Assembly: GCA_037975125.1 (NCBI GenBank)
Contig: CM075853.1
Coordinates: forward strand, 68,394,268 to 68,458,267
Length of the DNA: 64,000 nt
DNA from: Latrodectus hesperus
Lineage: Eukaryota > Arthropoda > Arachnida > Araneae > Theridiidae
Direction of reading: 5' to 3'
Part shown: piece after piece, positions 24,743-42,651 of the stretch
Position numbering within the stretch: the first letter of the stretch is position 1
Layout: each line of letters starts with the position of its first letter
Program-made: the position numbers and the translations under genes
Notes under the pieces: generated by a model
What the model was told of the DNA's origin: nothing
The model's input: the letters and a program-made list of their open reading frames with translations, nothing else
The model's database searches: none

Positions 24743-26083
24743 ATATCATAAATATATATATCATAAAAATACATATAAATTCAAATTATATTAAAAAAAT
24801 AACAATCTCATAAAATAATTTGCTTAAATATCTATTTGCAGTTTATTAAAAAAAACATTTTATTGTATTTATTTTATTATTATTAAAATTAAATTCTGTA
24901 GTTCTAATCTTCACTAAACATAAAGCAAAATACAAGAATAATACTTTCAATTCACTATAAATTGTTAATGCACGTCAGAGCTTCCGATTTTAGCTTTTAC
25001 GTCATAAGGATATTAGTTTAAAAACAAAAGTTTTATTCTTTATAAAAACCAAAAAAACATATAAAATTTTTATAACAAACCCTTGTAATGAATCAAATAT
25101 TGAGAAAATGATAATTTTCTTTTGAAATTTTATTCATCAAAATTTTCTCAATAATAACTCTTTTATAACACTTAAATTCATTAAATTTATTTTATTCAAA
25201 ATTATTTTTTTCTTTAATTTTAAAAAAACATTTCAAACTAGCCATTCAAGTGAACAAAACAATGGTATATTTTTAAGTAAACAATAAAGTATTCTAAAAT
25301 ATTCTTTAACAAGATAAATTCAATGCACTAAAGAGATCTAAGAGGAAATGAAATAATATAAACAACTTTTTTGACGTCATGACTTAAAGAAGTATCAAAA
25401 TTAAAAATTAATCTTTCGATCTTATTTTCGAATTTAATCTATACTGAGAATCGAAACAAATTTATTCAAAACTTTTTATAAATTATGCATTTAATTTGCT
25501 TATAAGCACCACGATTTAATTAATATTCATAGTGTAAAGCATAAGAGCATAAAAATTCAATATTTATTAATGACTTCTTCTTTAATATATAAAAAAATTC
25601 GGACAAAGAATTTATGCTTGCTTTAAGAAACAGTTTGTAACAAATAATAAAAGACTTTTAAACTTAAATTGGATAAATTTTAAGATATATTTATTATTCT
25701 CTTTCTTCAGTCTCCACTCAATGTTCGAGCAGCATGACAGAATTCGAAATTAGCATTTCATTTCCCCACATTACTTGGACTAGCAGTCTTGAAAAATAAT
25801 TTGAGCCAATCTCCAATGGCAAGCTTTTCCTCGGGAGTTTCGGCTAATTGCAGCCAAAACGAAATTTTAATCATTTCTTCTGTCCGTGAGTTGTAAGCTG
25901 AAATTTTATAACAGTACTTGGAATAAAGTAATTTGGCTTGCTCGGAAAGTTATTTACTAAAGCATTCACAAAAACAGTACAACATAACAACAATAGGCCT
26001 GGCGTCGTTCTCCTTATCAGAAGTGATTAAGTTCGAATCCTGAGTTAACCGAAGTTCAATATAGGCGACTGGGGCACGTTAAA
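24743..26083. other. Intergenic AT-rich DNA
   Basis: No gene supported. A weak tRNA-like stretch near 25995-26045 has a B-box-like AGTTCGAATCC and may be a SINE scrap. 25710-25990 is less AT-rich but unassigned. Confidence 0.45.
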
Positions 26084-26085
26084 TA

Positions 26086-27008
26086 CAGGGTGATCATAAT
26101 TAAACTGCAAATTTAAAAACGCTGTAAAAAAAGAACCACTGATCAGAAAGACCTGAAATTTCACCAGAATGTACTTCAAGCAGGGGGATTATGTTTGGCG
26201 TGTGAAAAAATTAGGAAAAAAGTCGTCAATAGATGGCGCTGCATAGGCGGCTATAGGTTAATTACATGAATTCTGACATGAATGATAATTAATTGTGGCT
26301 GTAAGCTGAATGTCAAATCAGTTGTGCTATTGTAAGTCAGGCAGATGTTGTGGCACTCTTGGTGTAAAGCCTATTCAGAGCGACAAGGTGGTGCCACATC
26401 GAATAGGAAAAAATCGGTTTTTAATTGCTCTGCGGCCAAAACCGTAGAAAAAGCCAACAATAATTCGGTTTTTAATTGTCCTTAGTCTTTTTCAAGAAAT
26501 TTTCAATATGGTGTCCACCATTTTCTGTTAGGAGGTGTAAACGTAAAACGGTATTTTCCACAGCAGCTTGGAGTATATCAGTGCTGATGTTGTTAACGTG
26601 CTGAGTAATGCGGCATTTCAAATCCGCTAAGGTGTCTAGTGGAGCACGGTACACAACATTTTTCAGAAATCTCCAGAGCTAAAAGTCACAGGGAGTGATG
26701 TCCGGTGATCGTGGCGACCAGGCAGTTGGAAAATGTCGGCTGATAATACGGTCATTTCTGAAATGGCGTTGCATCACCGTCGACAATTAACAAGAATTCA
26801 AGCTAATCAGCACTTTATACAAGACGTTAATTTGCATATAACCACCTGTGCAGTGCCATATATAGGCCACTTTTTTTCCTATTTTTTTCCCCACGCCAAA
26901 CAAAATCCCCCTGTTTGAAGTATATTCTGGTGAAATTTCAGGTCTTTCTGACCAGTGGTTCTTTTTTTACAGCGTTTTTAAATTTGCAGTTTAATCATGA
27001 TCACCCTG
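26086..27008 (-). mobile_element. Mariner-like element with about 139 bp terminal inverted repeats
   Basis: 923 bp flanked by TA (26084-26085 and 27009-27010). The left 26086-26224 and right 26870-27008 are near-perfect inverted copies (CAGGGTGATCATAATTAAAC at the left end). The interior holds the 3' end of a mariner-type transposase on the minus strand. It is an internally deleted copy, since the first two catalytic residues are absent. The ends are far longer than those of most mariners. Confidence 0.84.
26472..26800 (-). pseudogene. C-terminal fragment of a mariner/Tc-like transposase
   Basis: The minus strand reads FPTAWSPRSPDITPCDF, then a TAG stop, then LWRFLKNVVYRAPLDTLADL and a C-terminal frame to 26472 (RITQHVNNIS...ENGGHHIENFLKK). 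SPRSPD-x-TPCDF-x-LW is the third-Asp block of arthropod mariner-type transposases. A stop replaces the residue after CDF. The upstream part of the gene has been deleted, leaving only this tail between the long inverted repeats. Confidence 0.8.
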
Positions 27009-27010
27009 TA

Positions 27011-28416
27011 TATAGTGATCATAATGTCCTCTAAGTGAAATAACATCTCTGGAAGTAACAGATCAAATATTGGAGAATCTTTTGCATGCTCTTTGTTTCT
27101 AACGAAGATTTTTTGCTAAGATTTCCACTCAACTGCTTCAACCTAAATGGTATAGCCCAACACTGGGCTATGTACAGGTAAATATACTATCCTACGAGGA
27201 TGAACAGTTACAAAATATACAAAAAGAGACCAGAACACAATACTTTACAATAAATTCGGAAACATAGCATTTTAGCAGCTCACTTTATGGTAGATAAGTA
27301 ATGGTGATCAATTTGGGAGCTTTTTGCTAGCAAGTACTTACATCTCATATTGATAGAATTTTTTCTTTGTTCATGAATTGATTTAATTAATAGAAATATT
27401 TAAAAATGTTTGAGTCTTCATAGTTTAGAAGCGAGGACCATGCAGAAGACTCTCAAAACGCCATATCATCTCCAGAGGCATCATTTCACTAAGATGACAT
27501 TGCGACTAGATTCTGTTTCATGAGTTTTGCCTTTAATGAATACGACGCATTTTCGGTTTAATCGGGAATCGAACTCACTACTTTCCAATAATGGGAATGC
27601 CAATTTTCCCTAACAGGACATCGCAGCCCGCTTTAAGGCAGCTGTAGTTCGACTGCCTGTTTTTTGTTATTGTTGCCATTCGATGACAATTAAATACTTA
27701 CAATGTGGAATTATTGAAAATTTTTGCTATCATATCTATTACTTACTTTAAAAAGATATTTAAAAAAGTATTGTTTCTGTGATAAATTTAATTTTATCCA
27801 GAATGGGAGGGAAAGAAGCAGTCTATATTCAATTTTGTCAGAAAAAAAATAATAACAACATTATTGCCCACACAGATGATATTTTACCAATATTTCAAAT
27901 TTAACGAATATTCTTTTTTATTTCCACATCAAAAAATGTTCTGAGTTAATTCACATATCTAGGAAAATATAGTAAGTTCATTTCGTTCGAAAAATATTTT
28001 TTTATTTTTTTAAAAAATAAATTAGAAGATATTTGCATGTATTTTTATTTTCCCAGCTCATGAATAAGTTAAATTTATTTTATTGAGCGAGTGCTTTTCA
28101 TAAAAAAAATATCTTTTGATATTAATTAAATTTTTGATAGAAAAAATGTAATTATGTTTTCCCAAAGAAATTCTTAGGAGTAATTTCAACTCCTGTATTA
28201 ATTCAATAATTTCTGAATCATTGAAAGATAGTTTATGTTTGTTGTTTTATGTGTTTTTAGGCCACATATTTCTGGGTGTACAGATATAAATCATATGACC
28301 ACCTCATAACTTCGAATTCCAATCAAATTATGAATTCAGTATCTGAATTTCCCCCTGAAAGTCACGATTTCCTTCTGATTTTGAGCCATTTTGAACATTG
28401 AATAATTGATAATAGT
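27011..28416. other. Intergenic DNA
   Basis: No gene supported. 27420-27670 is less AT-rich (it includes TCGGGAATCGAACTCACTAC and GACATCGCAGCCCGC) and looks like an unidentified repeat or a tRNA-like scrap. Confidence 0.4.
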
Positions 28417-28620
<204 letters not shown>

Positions 28621-28699
28621 ATAATAATAAATATTGTGAAATAGATTATTTGAACAACCGTCATTCTATTTTAAATTATTAACAAAAAATTGAAATCAA

Positions 28700-29049
28700 A
28701 ACAAGATTTAAAAAGAAATAATTTCTGGCACTACTGTCACTCTTTGGCGAGCATGAACTGATTCAATTCATCTTTGAGGAAACAGATGAGGGCACCTGTC
28801 GAAAAACTTCCCCCCAGCTATATGTTCCCTGCACCTGCTTTCTTGGCAGCAGATGTTTCACAAATACCAATAAAGAACGGAAGAGGCAACTTCGCCCCTT
28901 TCCCTGATTGCTAATATGGCTTACATAATCTGATTTATTCGGAAAGGTCAACTTCTACCAGTGACCACTAACGGGACTTCCATTGTCCCGTTAGTGGTCA
29001 CTGGTAGAAATTGTGCAAATGTTTTTCAAAAAAAAAAAAAAAAAAAAAA
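28700..29049 (+). repeat. Unidentified repeat ending in a hairpin and poly(A)
   Basis: A less AT-rich block (28720-28950) is followed by a perfect 25 bp inverted repeat and a run of 22 A (29028-29049). The A tail suggests a retroposed sequence on the plus strand. No target duplication was identified, and the left border is approximate. Confidence 0.4.
28953..29009. repeat. Perfect 25 bp inverted repeat with 7-base loop
   Basis: Arms 28953-28977 and 28985-29009 are exact reverse complements around TTCCATT. The arms are GC-rich compared with the neighbourhood (key core CACTAACGGGAC). The transcript of either strand would form a very stable hairpin. Confidence 0.95.
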
Positions 29050-29079
29050 TGGAATTCAAAAATGCAAGTATTAATGAAA

Positions 29080-29592
29080 ATCATACATCGACACGTGCTG
29101 CTTAGGCTTCATTTCAATAGAAGACAAAGATAAAAGGAGATCGCAGTGTGTATGTGATCAGTTCTGTTGTTGTTGCTTATGACACTTGGACAAGCCAAGC
29201 TCGCTATGCCTTTGGCAGTGCGAATTAAGTCAATAGAGAGCGTCTTTCGTTTGGATCAAAGCACCACGAAGGTGAAAGTACGTCTTTGCTCTTTTTAAGG
29301 TGCCTCGTAATTTTGAACCACGGTCAGGTGACGAGGCCACACCTGAGCTGGCACCCTCCTCTCCACATCCACGCCACACCAGCGGAAGGACTTTGGACGT
29401 CACATTTTAACGTGGACACGTCCCCAACCCAGTGAAGGAGAGTACACCGTGGTCACCCAGGGCTGGGGAAAGAGATGTTTTCCCTAGCCCTGGTGGTCAC
29501 CCTCCCAACCATTGCCCGCGGCAAATGATGCTTCACTTTACTGAGCTTACGGGAAACGGCGTGAAGCTACTGAGCCACTGGAGCTCTCATCA
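29080..29592. repeat. GC-rich interspersed repeat (unclassified)
   Basis: About 500 bp of clearly higher GC content than its surroundings, with CACGGTCAGGTGACGAGGCC and CACCTGAGCTGGCACCCTCC. The composition jump and lack of open frame suggest an interspersed repeat such as a SINE-like or TE-derived unit. It also contains a short inverted pair (CAGGGCTGGGGAAA / TTTTCCCTAGCCCTG) near 29459-29492. No promoter boxes or ends were identified with certainty. Confidence 0.5.
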
Positions 29593-31640
29593 GTTCTACA
29601 TTATCCGATAGCATGAATTTTAATATGTTAAGATGGTACCTTCAAACAATGTATTCCAATGAGATCAATAAATCACACGAATATTTTACTAGAAAAATAA
29701 AAGATTTTCATTAACAAAAGGCTGTTTTCATCAAGTAAATGTCAATGGAGGAAAATGCCATATTGGTGTTATTCAAGGGTGTATATAGAATAATGGAGTA
29801 CAAAAAGTACTACATGGAATATTACCCAGGAATTAATTGTAACAGCCATTATGAAAAAGGCTTATAGTATGATGATAAGAAAGAATGCGAAGAAATTTCT
29901 ATCGAATACGAGAAATCACTAAGTCTAGTAAGTAGCTCAGGATCTCAATGATTAAGAGATAGAAAAAATTGAATGGAAATGAATTTGAATTACAACTGGA
30001 TGAGGTCATTAGGCAACAATAGATATTTACATTTCATCACATATGCCTGTTTCATTGATATTTGTTTCATTATTGAAAACATTCGGTTTTGAAAAAGTAT
30101 TGCTAAAAATGCAAGGGCTGAATATATATTCGATATCCTTTACAGTTTTATAACAAAATTATTTGGATTGATGTCATGGTGAGAAAGGTACAAAATAATT
30201 TTCGGCGTTGAGAAAAGCACAGATCATTGGTAAATAATTTATTTCTATTGAAAGAAAAATCGTTCTAATAAACTACGATGTTTCCAAAATTTCTTATTTA
30301 ATTTTAAATTAATGATGTAACCTGAAACGAATATTAGCACCTCATTTGTGTGTTTTAGTATAGAAAGTATTCTTAATATTAAATAAATAATTAAAAAAAA
30401 TTGTCATTCATGACTATTTTATAAAACAGCTTAAACATAACTTATTTTATAGCAGACGATTTAAATTACATTCATTTTTCAAATAAATTTCATACTGACA
30501 CTGAGGAAAATAGTAATGTTACATATTAAATTGATTTGATTAAAATGTAGAGAACTATAAAAACTTACATCTCAATTATTTATAATATTGATAAAAACTT
30601 AATACATTAATAATGAGAACACTTTTTAATGAAAGCTATTATTTTTAAATAATACATTTAATAAAAGAAAAATATATTCGATTTAAAGTACGTTAAAGAA
30701 AAATTACCCGAATCAATATATTAAAAATTTATTTAAATTGATATGTAGTAGAATCCCTCATATGAATTATTTAAAAAAAATAAGCAAATTATATGCGTTA
30801 TATTTTTTATATAGATGTTACTACTTTTGTCATAAATTAAAATTTTTTACTATAATTTCCTAGAATACATTTGAAGCATTATTTAACTGAAGAAAATTGT
30901 TACTGAATATAAAATATGAAATACATTTTAAAAATCAAAAACGAATTAGAAAGAAATAATAATTTGCATAAAATAACTATGTCACGTATAAAAATTGAAT
31001 ATTTTTATAAAATTGTATTCGTGAAAAACACATGTGAGTACAACATTATACGGAAGTTTACTCTCATCAGAGTAATACATTAAAAGGTTTTTTTTTTTTT
31101 TTTTTTTTTTAATTTTGAGAATGAGTACTTTTCTAATAAAATTTTACCAGCAGTTTAAAACCATAAATTTTAATTATGATTCAAAGCAAAAGGAAAGTTT
31201 TTAATAGCAGTGTGTTGAATTATAATATTCAAATAAATATATTTGTTTCATATTGGAGATTCTTCTTTTCTTGTTATTTTATCAAAACATCAGAATTTAT
31301 TGGTGAAATTCAAGACTTAAAAAAGCATCTAGAATAAATATAATTTTATAATAACCTATTCTCTTCAACTGCCATTTATTTAGTGTACTCTTCGCCCACG
31401 TATTTCTCGTTTACGTAACTTTTGGATTGGATAAAGTGCATTGATGTTTACCGATCAAAGCTAAATAAAAAATAGAGGATTATAAGCGCTAATTTGTTTC
31501 AAAATATAGGATTATTTATTCATTCACATACATATTGCATCATTCACAATGAAGTATTTGTATCCAAATCGTTAAGCTTTCCACAGAGTCCCACCTTAAA
31601 ATGTCCAGTAAATATGATAGACAACAAAAAACTAGATAAC
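29593..31640. other. Intergenic AT-rich DNA
   Basis: Nothing recognisable except a run of 23 T at 31088-31110, which could be a poly(A) tail on the minus strand without an identified element. Confidence 0.5.
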
Positions 31641-31644
31641 TTAA

Positions 31645-32530
31645 CCTTTTCGTTCCGGAGGTACAGTACAATTGTCGTACCATGAAAGTGAGTGTCTCAG
31701 AAGACGGCTGCGATACTACATTTGTACCATGAATTTTTCCCCTTTTCAAGAGCTCGACTTTTTCCCGCTCTAATTTCTTCGGGCAGTTGAGCAGTTGACC
31801 TCTTTTGCGTATGAAAGTCGTAAAAACTGTGGACTTGACAGAGCGGAGAATTTTGGCGAAAAACGCTTTTATTGGCTCCTCTTGTTAAAAGGAAAGCATA
31901 TTCATCCCCACTTTAGCAAATTTTTTCATTGTAATCAGTTTTTTTTGTCGCTAGAAAAAAATATTTTTGATGGCTGCACGTCGTAAAGGGTTGACTGATG
32001 AAGAAATAAAAAAATTATTTGAAGAATTAGAAGAAGAAAATTTTGCAGACAATGATTCTGATTACTGTGGTGAATCTGAATCCAAGGATATTAATTTTTT
32101 GACGGCCATAATGATGCAGATTCCTCCGTATAGTTTGATTTTGATTGGCGTAAGGCTAAAGCAAATGATGAGCTTATCATTTTTAAATTTTCGGGGGATT
32201 TAAGTATTTCTGAGAGAATAAAGGATTTGGTTAAGGAGCACAATTTTTTTTCTCAGAAGAAATTTTAAACTTTCTTGCAGATGAAACAAATAAGTATGCT
32301 TTCCAAATATTAGAATTACATCCGGGAAATAATAAAAGAAAACATGAGTCAAAATGGACTAATATAGATGGACCAAAGTTAAAGAAATTCTTAGGACTTA
32401 TTCTTTTAATGGGTCATATGGATAAAGATATCAAAGATTATTGGTCGACAGATAAATTTTTGACATTTTTACAATTACAATCCCTATAAACATGACTATC
32501 CTTGGTCTAATCCTGACCAAAATTGCTAAT
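31645..32530 (+). mobile_element. Degenerate piggyBac element (one end)
   Basis: Starts directly after TTAA (31641-31644), the piggyBac target, with CCTTTTCGTTCCGGAGGTAC as the 5' end. A decayed transposase follows from 31970. I did not find the opposite inverted end or a second TTAA with a matching end, so the right border is arbitrary and the element is probably 3' truncated. Confidence 0.72.
31970..32530 (+). pseudogene. piggyBac transposase pseudogene, N-terminal part
   Basis: Starts at an ATG (MAARRKGLTDEEIKKLFEEL) with the acidic N-terminus usual for piggyBac transposases. After a frameshift near 32120 come LSISERIKDLVKEHNFFS, then, in a further frame, FLADETNKYAFQ and WTNIDGPKLKKFLGLILLMG followed by KDYWSTDKF. 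The last block (KKFLGL-x-x-LMG ... DYWS) is diagnostic of the DDE_Tnp_1_7 (piggyBac) family before the first catalytic Asp. The sequence then degenerates, and the catalytic core is not seen. Confidence 0.78.
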
Positions 32531-37437
<4,907 letters not shown>

Positions 37438-37449
37438 ATTGTAAATTTA

Positions 37450-38367
37450 CCTGGGGCTTGAGCAGCTACCAGGCGCGTCCGCAGGTGGTGGATAGCCGAA
37501 TGTCCTGTAGAAATGACAGGATAGCCTTGAATATAATCAGAGGCCGTGAACCAGCTCCCGTAAACTCTGGTGTTATGCGACCCGTGCCTAGGGTTATTTG
37601 GCACCGTGGTAATGGTGTCTTAACGGAGCCTCTAGTTGCCTGGCAACTTCTAGAGTAATTTGCCTTGCTCAGTATTTTAGGCAATGCTGGGTAGACTAGC
37701 ATATTACCTGAGCTTATTAATTGTTATCATGTGGCTGAAAAGACACAAGAAATAACAAACCTCTCTGCATTTTCAGATTGAGCCTCTGAAGTAGACCTTC
37801 CTGAAAAAGACAAGGGAACTCAGAGGCAATTTAGTGAAGGGGCAGCAGTGAATCCTTCACAGGAGATAGAAGTGACCTCCAAACCATATTCTTTTGTTGA
37901 AAGTCAGGAAGCTATCGCTAGCATGACTGACTCTCTGACCAGAATCATTTGTGGATCATCAGTGAGGATTGCCTCTGAAATTCTAAGATGCTTTAGGCAG
38001 AAGATACGTTTTATCGTAGGCTTCATAACTGGGCACAACTATTTCAGAAAACACCTCCATAAAATGGGACTGTTTCAGCAAGACCCTATCTACAGGAAAT
38101 GTCATACGCAAAGAGGAAACGGCCAAGCATATCATTTACGAATGCGAGGCTCTTGCCCTCCCTAGATTAACTTCTTTAGGCATTATCCATACTAGAGAGT
38201 TACACTTAGACTCCATTATAGGGTTATCGGACTTTATTAATAAAGTGGGTGACCCGAGTAACTGGAATTAGGAAACATTGGGTTTGGAATTAATAGTACA
38301 AAATGCTGATTAAAATAGAGGTGCCAATGACATCAAACTCAACCTTAAGAAGAAGAAAAAGAAGAAG
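37450..38367 (+). mobile_element. LINE-derived non-autonomous retroelement, copy 2 (complete insertion)
   Basis: 918 bp flanked by a 12 bp target duplication with one mismatch (37438-37449 and 38368-38379) and ending in an (AAG)n-rich tail. The 5' part (37450-37700) is a GC-rich non-coding leader with a 6 bp hairpin, TCCTGT...ACAGGA, at 37501-37519. A short ORF1-like segment follows (37848-37980: NPSQEIEVTSKPYSF). From about 37990 the frame resembles the C-terminal region of jockey-like LINE ORF2 (RFIVGFITGHNYFRKHLHKMGL, a Cys/His CRKCHT block, then after a frameshift LTSLGIIHTRELHLDS and FINKVGDPSNW). Endonuclease and reverse transcriptase are missing between these parts. Copy 1 at 12399 has the same organisation. 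Confidence 0.8.
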
Positions 38368-39885
38368 ATTGCAAATTTATTAGATATATAGACGATCATT
38401 TGCTCATTAGTTTTGAAATAGCAAATCGTATTCATAGAAATTAACTCAAACTTTTTAAAAAATTAACAACATAATAACTTTAATATAAAGTTCTTAGATG
38501 TCTACATAAGGCACATTAACTTTAAAATTTGTAAAAGAAAAATATTTTAATTTCAGAGTAATTAAATTTGTATATTGGAACTATAATACTTATATACGAA
38601 TTTTTGCTGCCATAATCACATCAGTCAAATTATTCGATATTATCGATTCAATCCCACGATTTCAGAAAGTTTATCAAACACCACTCAAGTCAGATTTAAT
38701 AAAGAATTTATTTCCAATTAATTGTATAAATTTTCACTTAAAAAATCTTTTATTAAACTAAAAGATAAATGTTTTCTCCTTTTCCCAATTTATTGTATTC
38801 TACTCTAATTAACATTCAAATTGTTCATAACTATTTAAAAGAACCTTAGGCCATGAAACCACGGAATTTTGTTCCAAATGCCCTTTCAAGGATGGCTCAT
38901 TTTAGATGTTAGCTCTTTTTAATAACCTAATTAATTACGGAAGTTTAATGTTTTTGCTCCTTAAAAAATTAAATGCTTTCTCTTTGATTTTTCTTTTTTG
39001 TACACTATCCAGTTATTCTCTAGCTATTTCTTTTTTCTCAATGTTGTCAACGGATTCTAAAATATGTTAGTTATTACAATGGAATAATCGTACTATATTT
39101 TTTATTATTAAAATTCTCAGCCTTTAAGTTGTATTTATTCTGTACGGAATAAAAGACAAAGTTAAAATGCAAGTTGTCTAAAAAGACAAGTTAAAAGGCA
39201 ATTGCCTTTCAACTTTTCTTTATACTCCTGGAAAGTTATTCAATTCCGTTTCATTTTCGCATCTTTTTTTTTAAATATTTCTAATTCTTATATTTACTCT
39301 ATCTCAATTTTTTTAATATTCATTGATCTTCATTCATTCATCTTCTTTTATATATTATCATATAAAAATGTTTCGATATATTTTTAAGCACTTTACACAA
39401 ACATGTACAGTTTATTTGTAATTTTGATTGAAAAATTTTTGCTTTCAATTTTTGCTTTTATTTTTAACTTGTGTTATTTTTCTTACGAATGCGTCAAGAA
39501 AGTTCATTTGTGTAACATATGTTTAATATTTAAAATCATTATACAAATGAATTCGAAACGCTTGTTCTCTACTAATGAGGAGGAAAAAAATTCTTTAAAT
39601 TCTAACTTTCCTCATAATTTTTTTTTTCTTCCTTGCAATCCTCCTGATTTTAATTTCCAATTTTACTTATTCCATTTTTTTTATTCTAATTATATTTTCC
39701 TTTATTCTTTAAATGATTCATTTTGTTCGTATTAGAAACTTTTTCTATTTTCTCGATATTTTCTGATTACAGTGATTCAAGTTACACTATTTTTTTCATT
39801 TATTATGTTACAAATTTCTAAAAAATTGTTTTTAATGATCTTCATTTTTAATTACTTTAGTTGTTTTTAATTTTTACTTAAGTCA

Positions 39886-39923
<38 letters not shown>

Positions 39924-39942
39924 TATTATTATTATTATTATT
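39886..39942. repeat. (TA)n followed by (ATT)n microsatellite
   Basis: A short TA array with one interruption running directly into TTA/ATT trinucleotides. Confidence 0.93.
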
Positions 39943-40669
39943 TTTATAAAAAGAAACTAAAGAAATGCGTCATAACTTAAGTCAATTAAAAAATTATTGC
40001 TATAATTAATTTTAATCTTTTACATATCACAGAAATGAGAGGAGTTAATTTTACATAATTTTGAAAGAAGATCAGGTCTTTGTTTATTTTTCTTGAGTGG
40101 GGAAGTGTAAAAAATGGTTAAAAATGTATTTACATAATGCTTGAATAGCCTATTATGAGCATATTAAATGAATTATAATTAGAGTTAAAAATGAAACTTT
40201 CTTGGAAATCATTTAAAAAAATATGAAATGTATATTTCATTTAAGAATAAATATTACCTAAATAGATATGCTAACAGGTTTTAAGTTCTCAAAATTTTGC
40301 TGCATATATTATTATGTACAAATTACATTGGTCTATTAAAAATGACTCGGAATGAAATCATAAAAAATAATGTTAATTTTAAAAAATAACTGTTTATAAG
40401 TTTAATTATATATAATATTAGGCATTATAGGGTGATATAATGCCTTTTGTATCACTATATATAATTAGAATAGTACTATTTATAATTAGACTTTATATAG
40501 AATATTGCATTATTCGAAGCAAAATAGGATTATATTAGTAGACATAACACTGAATTGTCGCTTAACACTTAATTATTTTCTTTAAAATATTCATATACCA
40601 TTCTTTATTATATATATCTCTTATACATCTTATACTAATAATTCTTATACCACCTTTGCATATACTCTC

Positions 40670-40837
<168 letters not shown>

Positions 40838-42651
40838 TTATTTCTTTCCAAAATCACATCAGCTCACTAAGTTCACTTATATTTATTAATAGAAAGTTTT
40901 TTTTTGTTTATTCTTTTGGTTTCATATTTTAAACATTGATTCACATCTAATTTTATTTTATGCCAAACATGAACCGAAATTGTTCAGTGGTTAAGGTAGC
41001 TAACGATCATAATCAGTTCTATATTTAATATGCATTAAAAAGACCATTGAAATAATACGTAACTTATTCTTGGCGAATGGTGGTGGTAATGAACAACATC
41101 GTTATTATAAATATTACATTAAATTATATAAATAATTAGCATTTTTTAAGCTCATGAATTAAACTGAGAAGAAATTATGTACCTATATTTTTATACTCAT
41201 TTTGTCTAAAACTTTTTCCCTTTAATACGAGTTTAATAGAGAGACCTTAAATACGAGTGAAAAATGCGGAGATTTTAAGACAAACACTTAATTATGGAAC
41301 ATATTTCGAAGAATAATTTTTAAGGTTCATTACTGAGAGCTAAATTCCTTATAAATCTGAAATTAGAAATGAAGATAATTACCTAATAAAAATATACCAC
41401 CTTAAAGTAAATAACTATAACATATAAAAAAGCTAATCAATAAATAAAAAATTTGCTAATATGTTAATCAAAGGAATGGATAAATGAATTGAATACAACT
41501 GTTATTTTTGTACATATGGTAATAAGGCCTAATATAAGAAAAATGGGTTTATTAATCTAAGAAATACATTTATGTTATCTGATGTAAGTGCAGCTATGAA
41601 ATTGATTATAAACAACAATAAATGTATGAAAGAGTAGTAATGGGAATGAGGTATAAGCATTTTTGAATGTATTTTTAAGCTAGAGTCAAAGAAATAATTG
41701 TGAATTAATTCACAATTAAAAGCAGAAAAAATCAAAAAGTAAATAGATTGATAGGATTTCTTTCATCAAGCAATGATATTATTTACTTTAAGGTGTCATA
41801 AAAAAGTCTCTATATCCTTGTAAAAACAAATTCTTACAAAAAAATATATAAATCAGAAGCTTATTTATTTTTTTAGGTTTGACAATATTTTGAAATTTTC
41901 CTATTTTGATGTACTTTTAAAATTTCTAAAATGTAAAGAAAAATGAAAAAAAAATTGTGTATAAATTTGTTTTTTATGTTCTTGTTTATGTAAAATATGT
42001 TTTCAAGAAATAGGTTTTTTGTTGCTCTTTCTTTTGCATCTTTTCAGTTCTTTAACTATTATAGATACTACATTTTGAAAATTAGTTAATATAATATTGT
42101 GATTAATATTGTTTTCTGACGAATTACTAGAAGTAGGTTAATGCTTGACTCTATAGAGCTATATCAAGGATACAGAGGCAAAGGAAAGTAGTAAAAATGC
42201 TTATAATATAAAAATTGACTATAATTCTTTACTGTATTTAGAATTTCTGAAAAATTTAAAAATTATCAGTGACTAATAAGTCTATAAGCTCCTTATGGGT
42301 GATTAAATAACGAAGTCCTGTATAATTTAACTGTCCTGTATTTCTTGGGCGTTACAAATTGCTTACGCAAATCACAAAAGAATCAATATTTTTAAATAGA
42401 AGATTAATAGAATATTTTTGGTAAAACTAGCTAACTTTTTTAGCAATTTGTCTGGAAGATGATAAATTTTATACTATGAGTAAGTTTCATCATGGAAACG
42501 ATAATCAAAATTAAATGGTTCATCTATGCCAGAAAGCGAGTTGGTTTATTTTTGTAAACATAATTAAATATTACATTCATTTATTTAAAACTTTTAGATT
42601 ATGTTGTTGTGATGCTTTTTCGGCTGCATGTTTTTTGGCAATCGAAGCGGC

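Noticed and set aside
37450..37530. HDV-like ribozyme at the LINE leader
   Set aside because: I tried to place the P1 stem and the catalytic C region. The 5' strand GGGGCTT has no partner at the required place.
39202..39735. Hydrophobic small proteins
   Set aside because: Phe/Ile/Tyr/Ser-rich frames reflect T-rich DNA, with no start context, motif or splice support.
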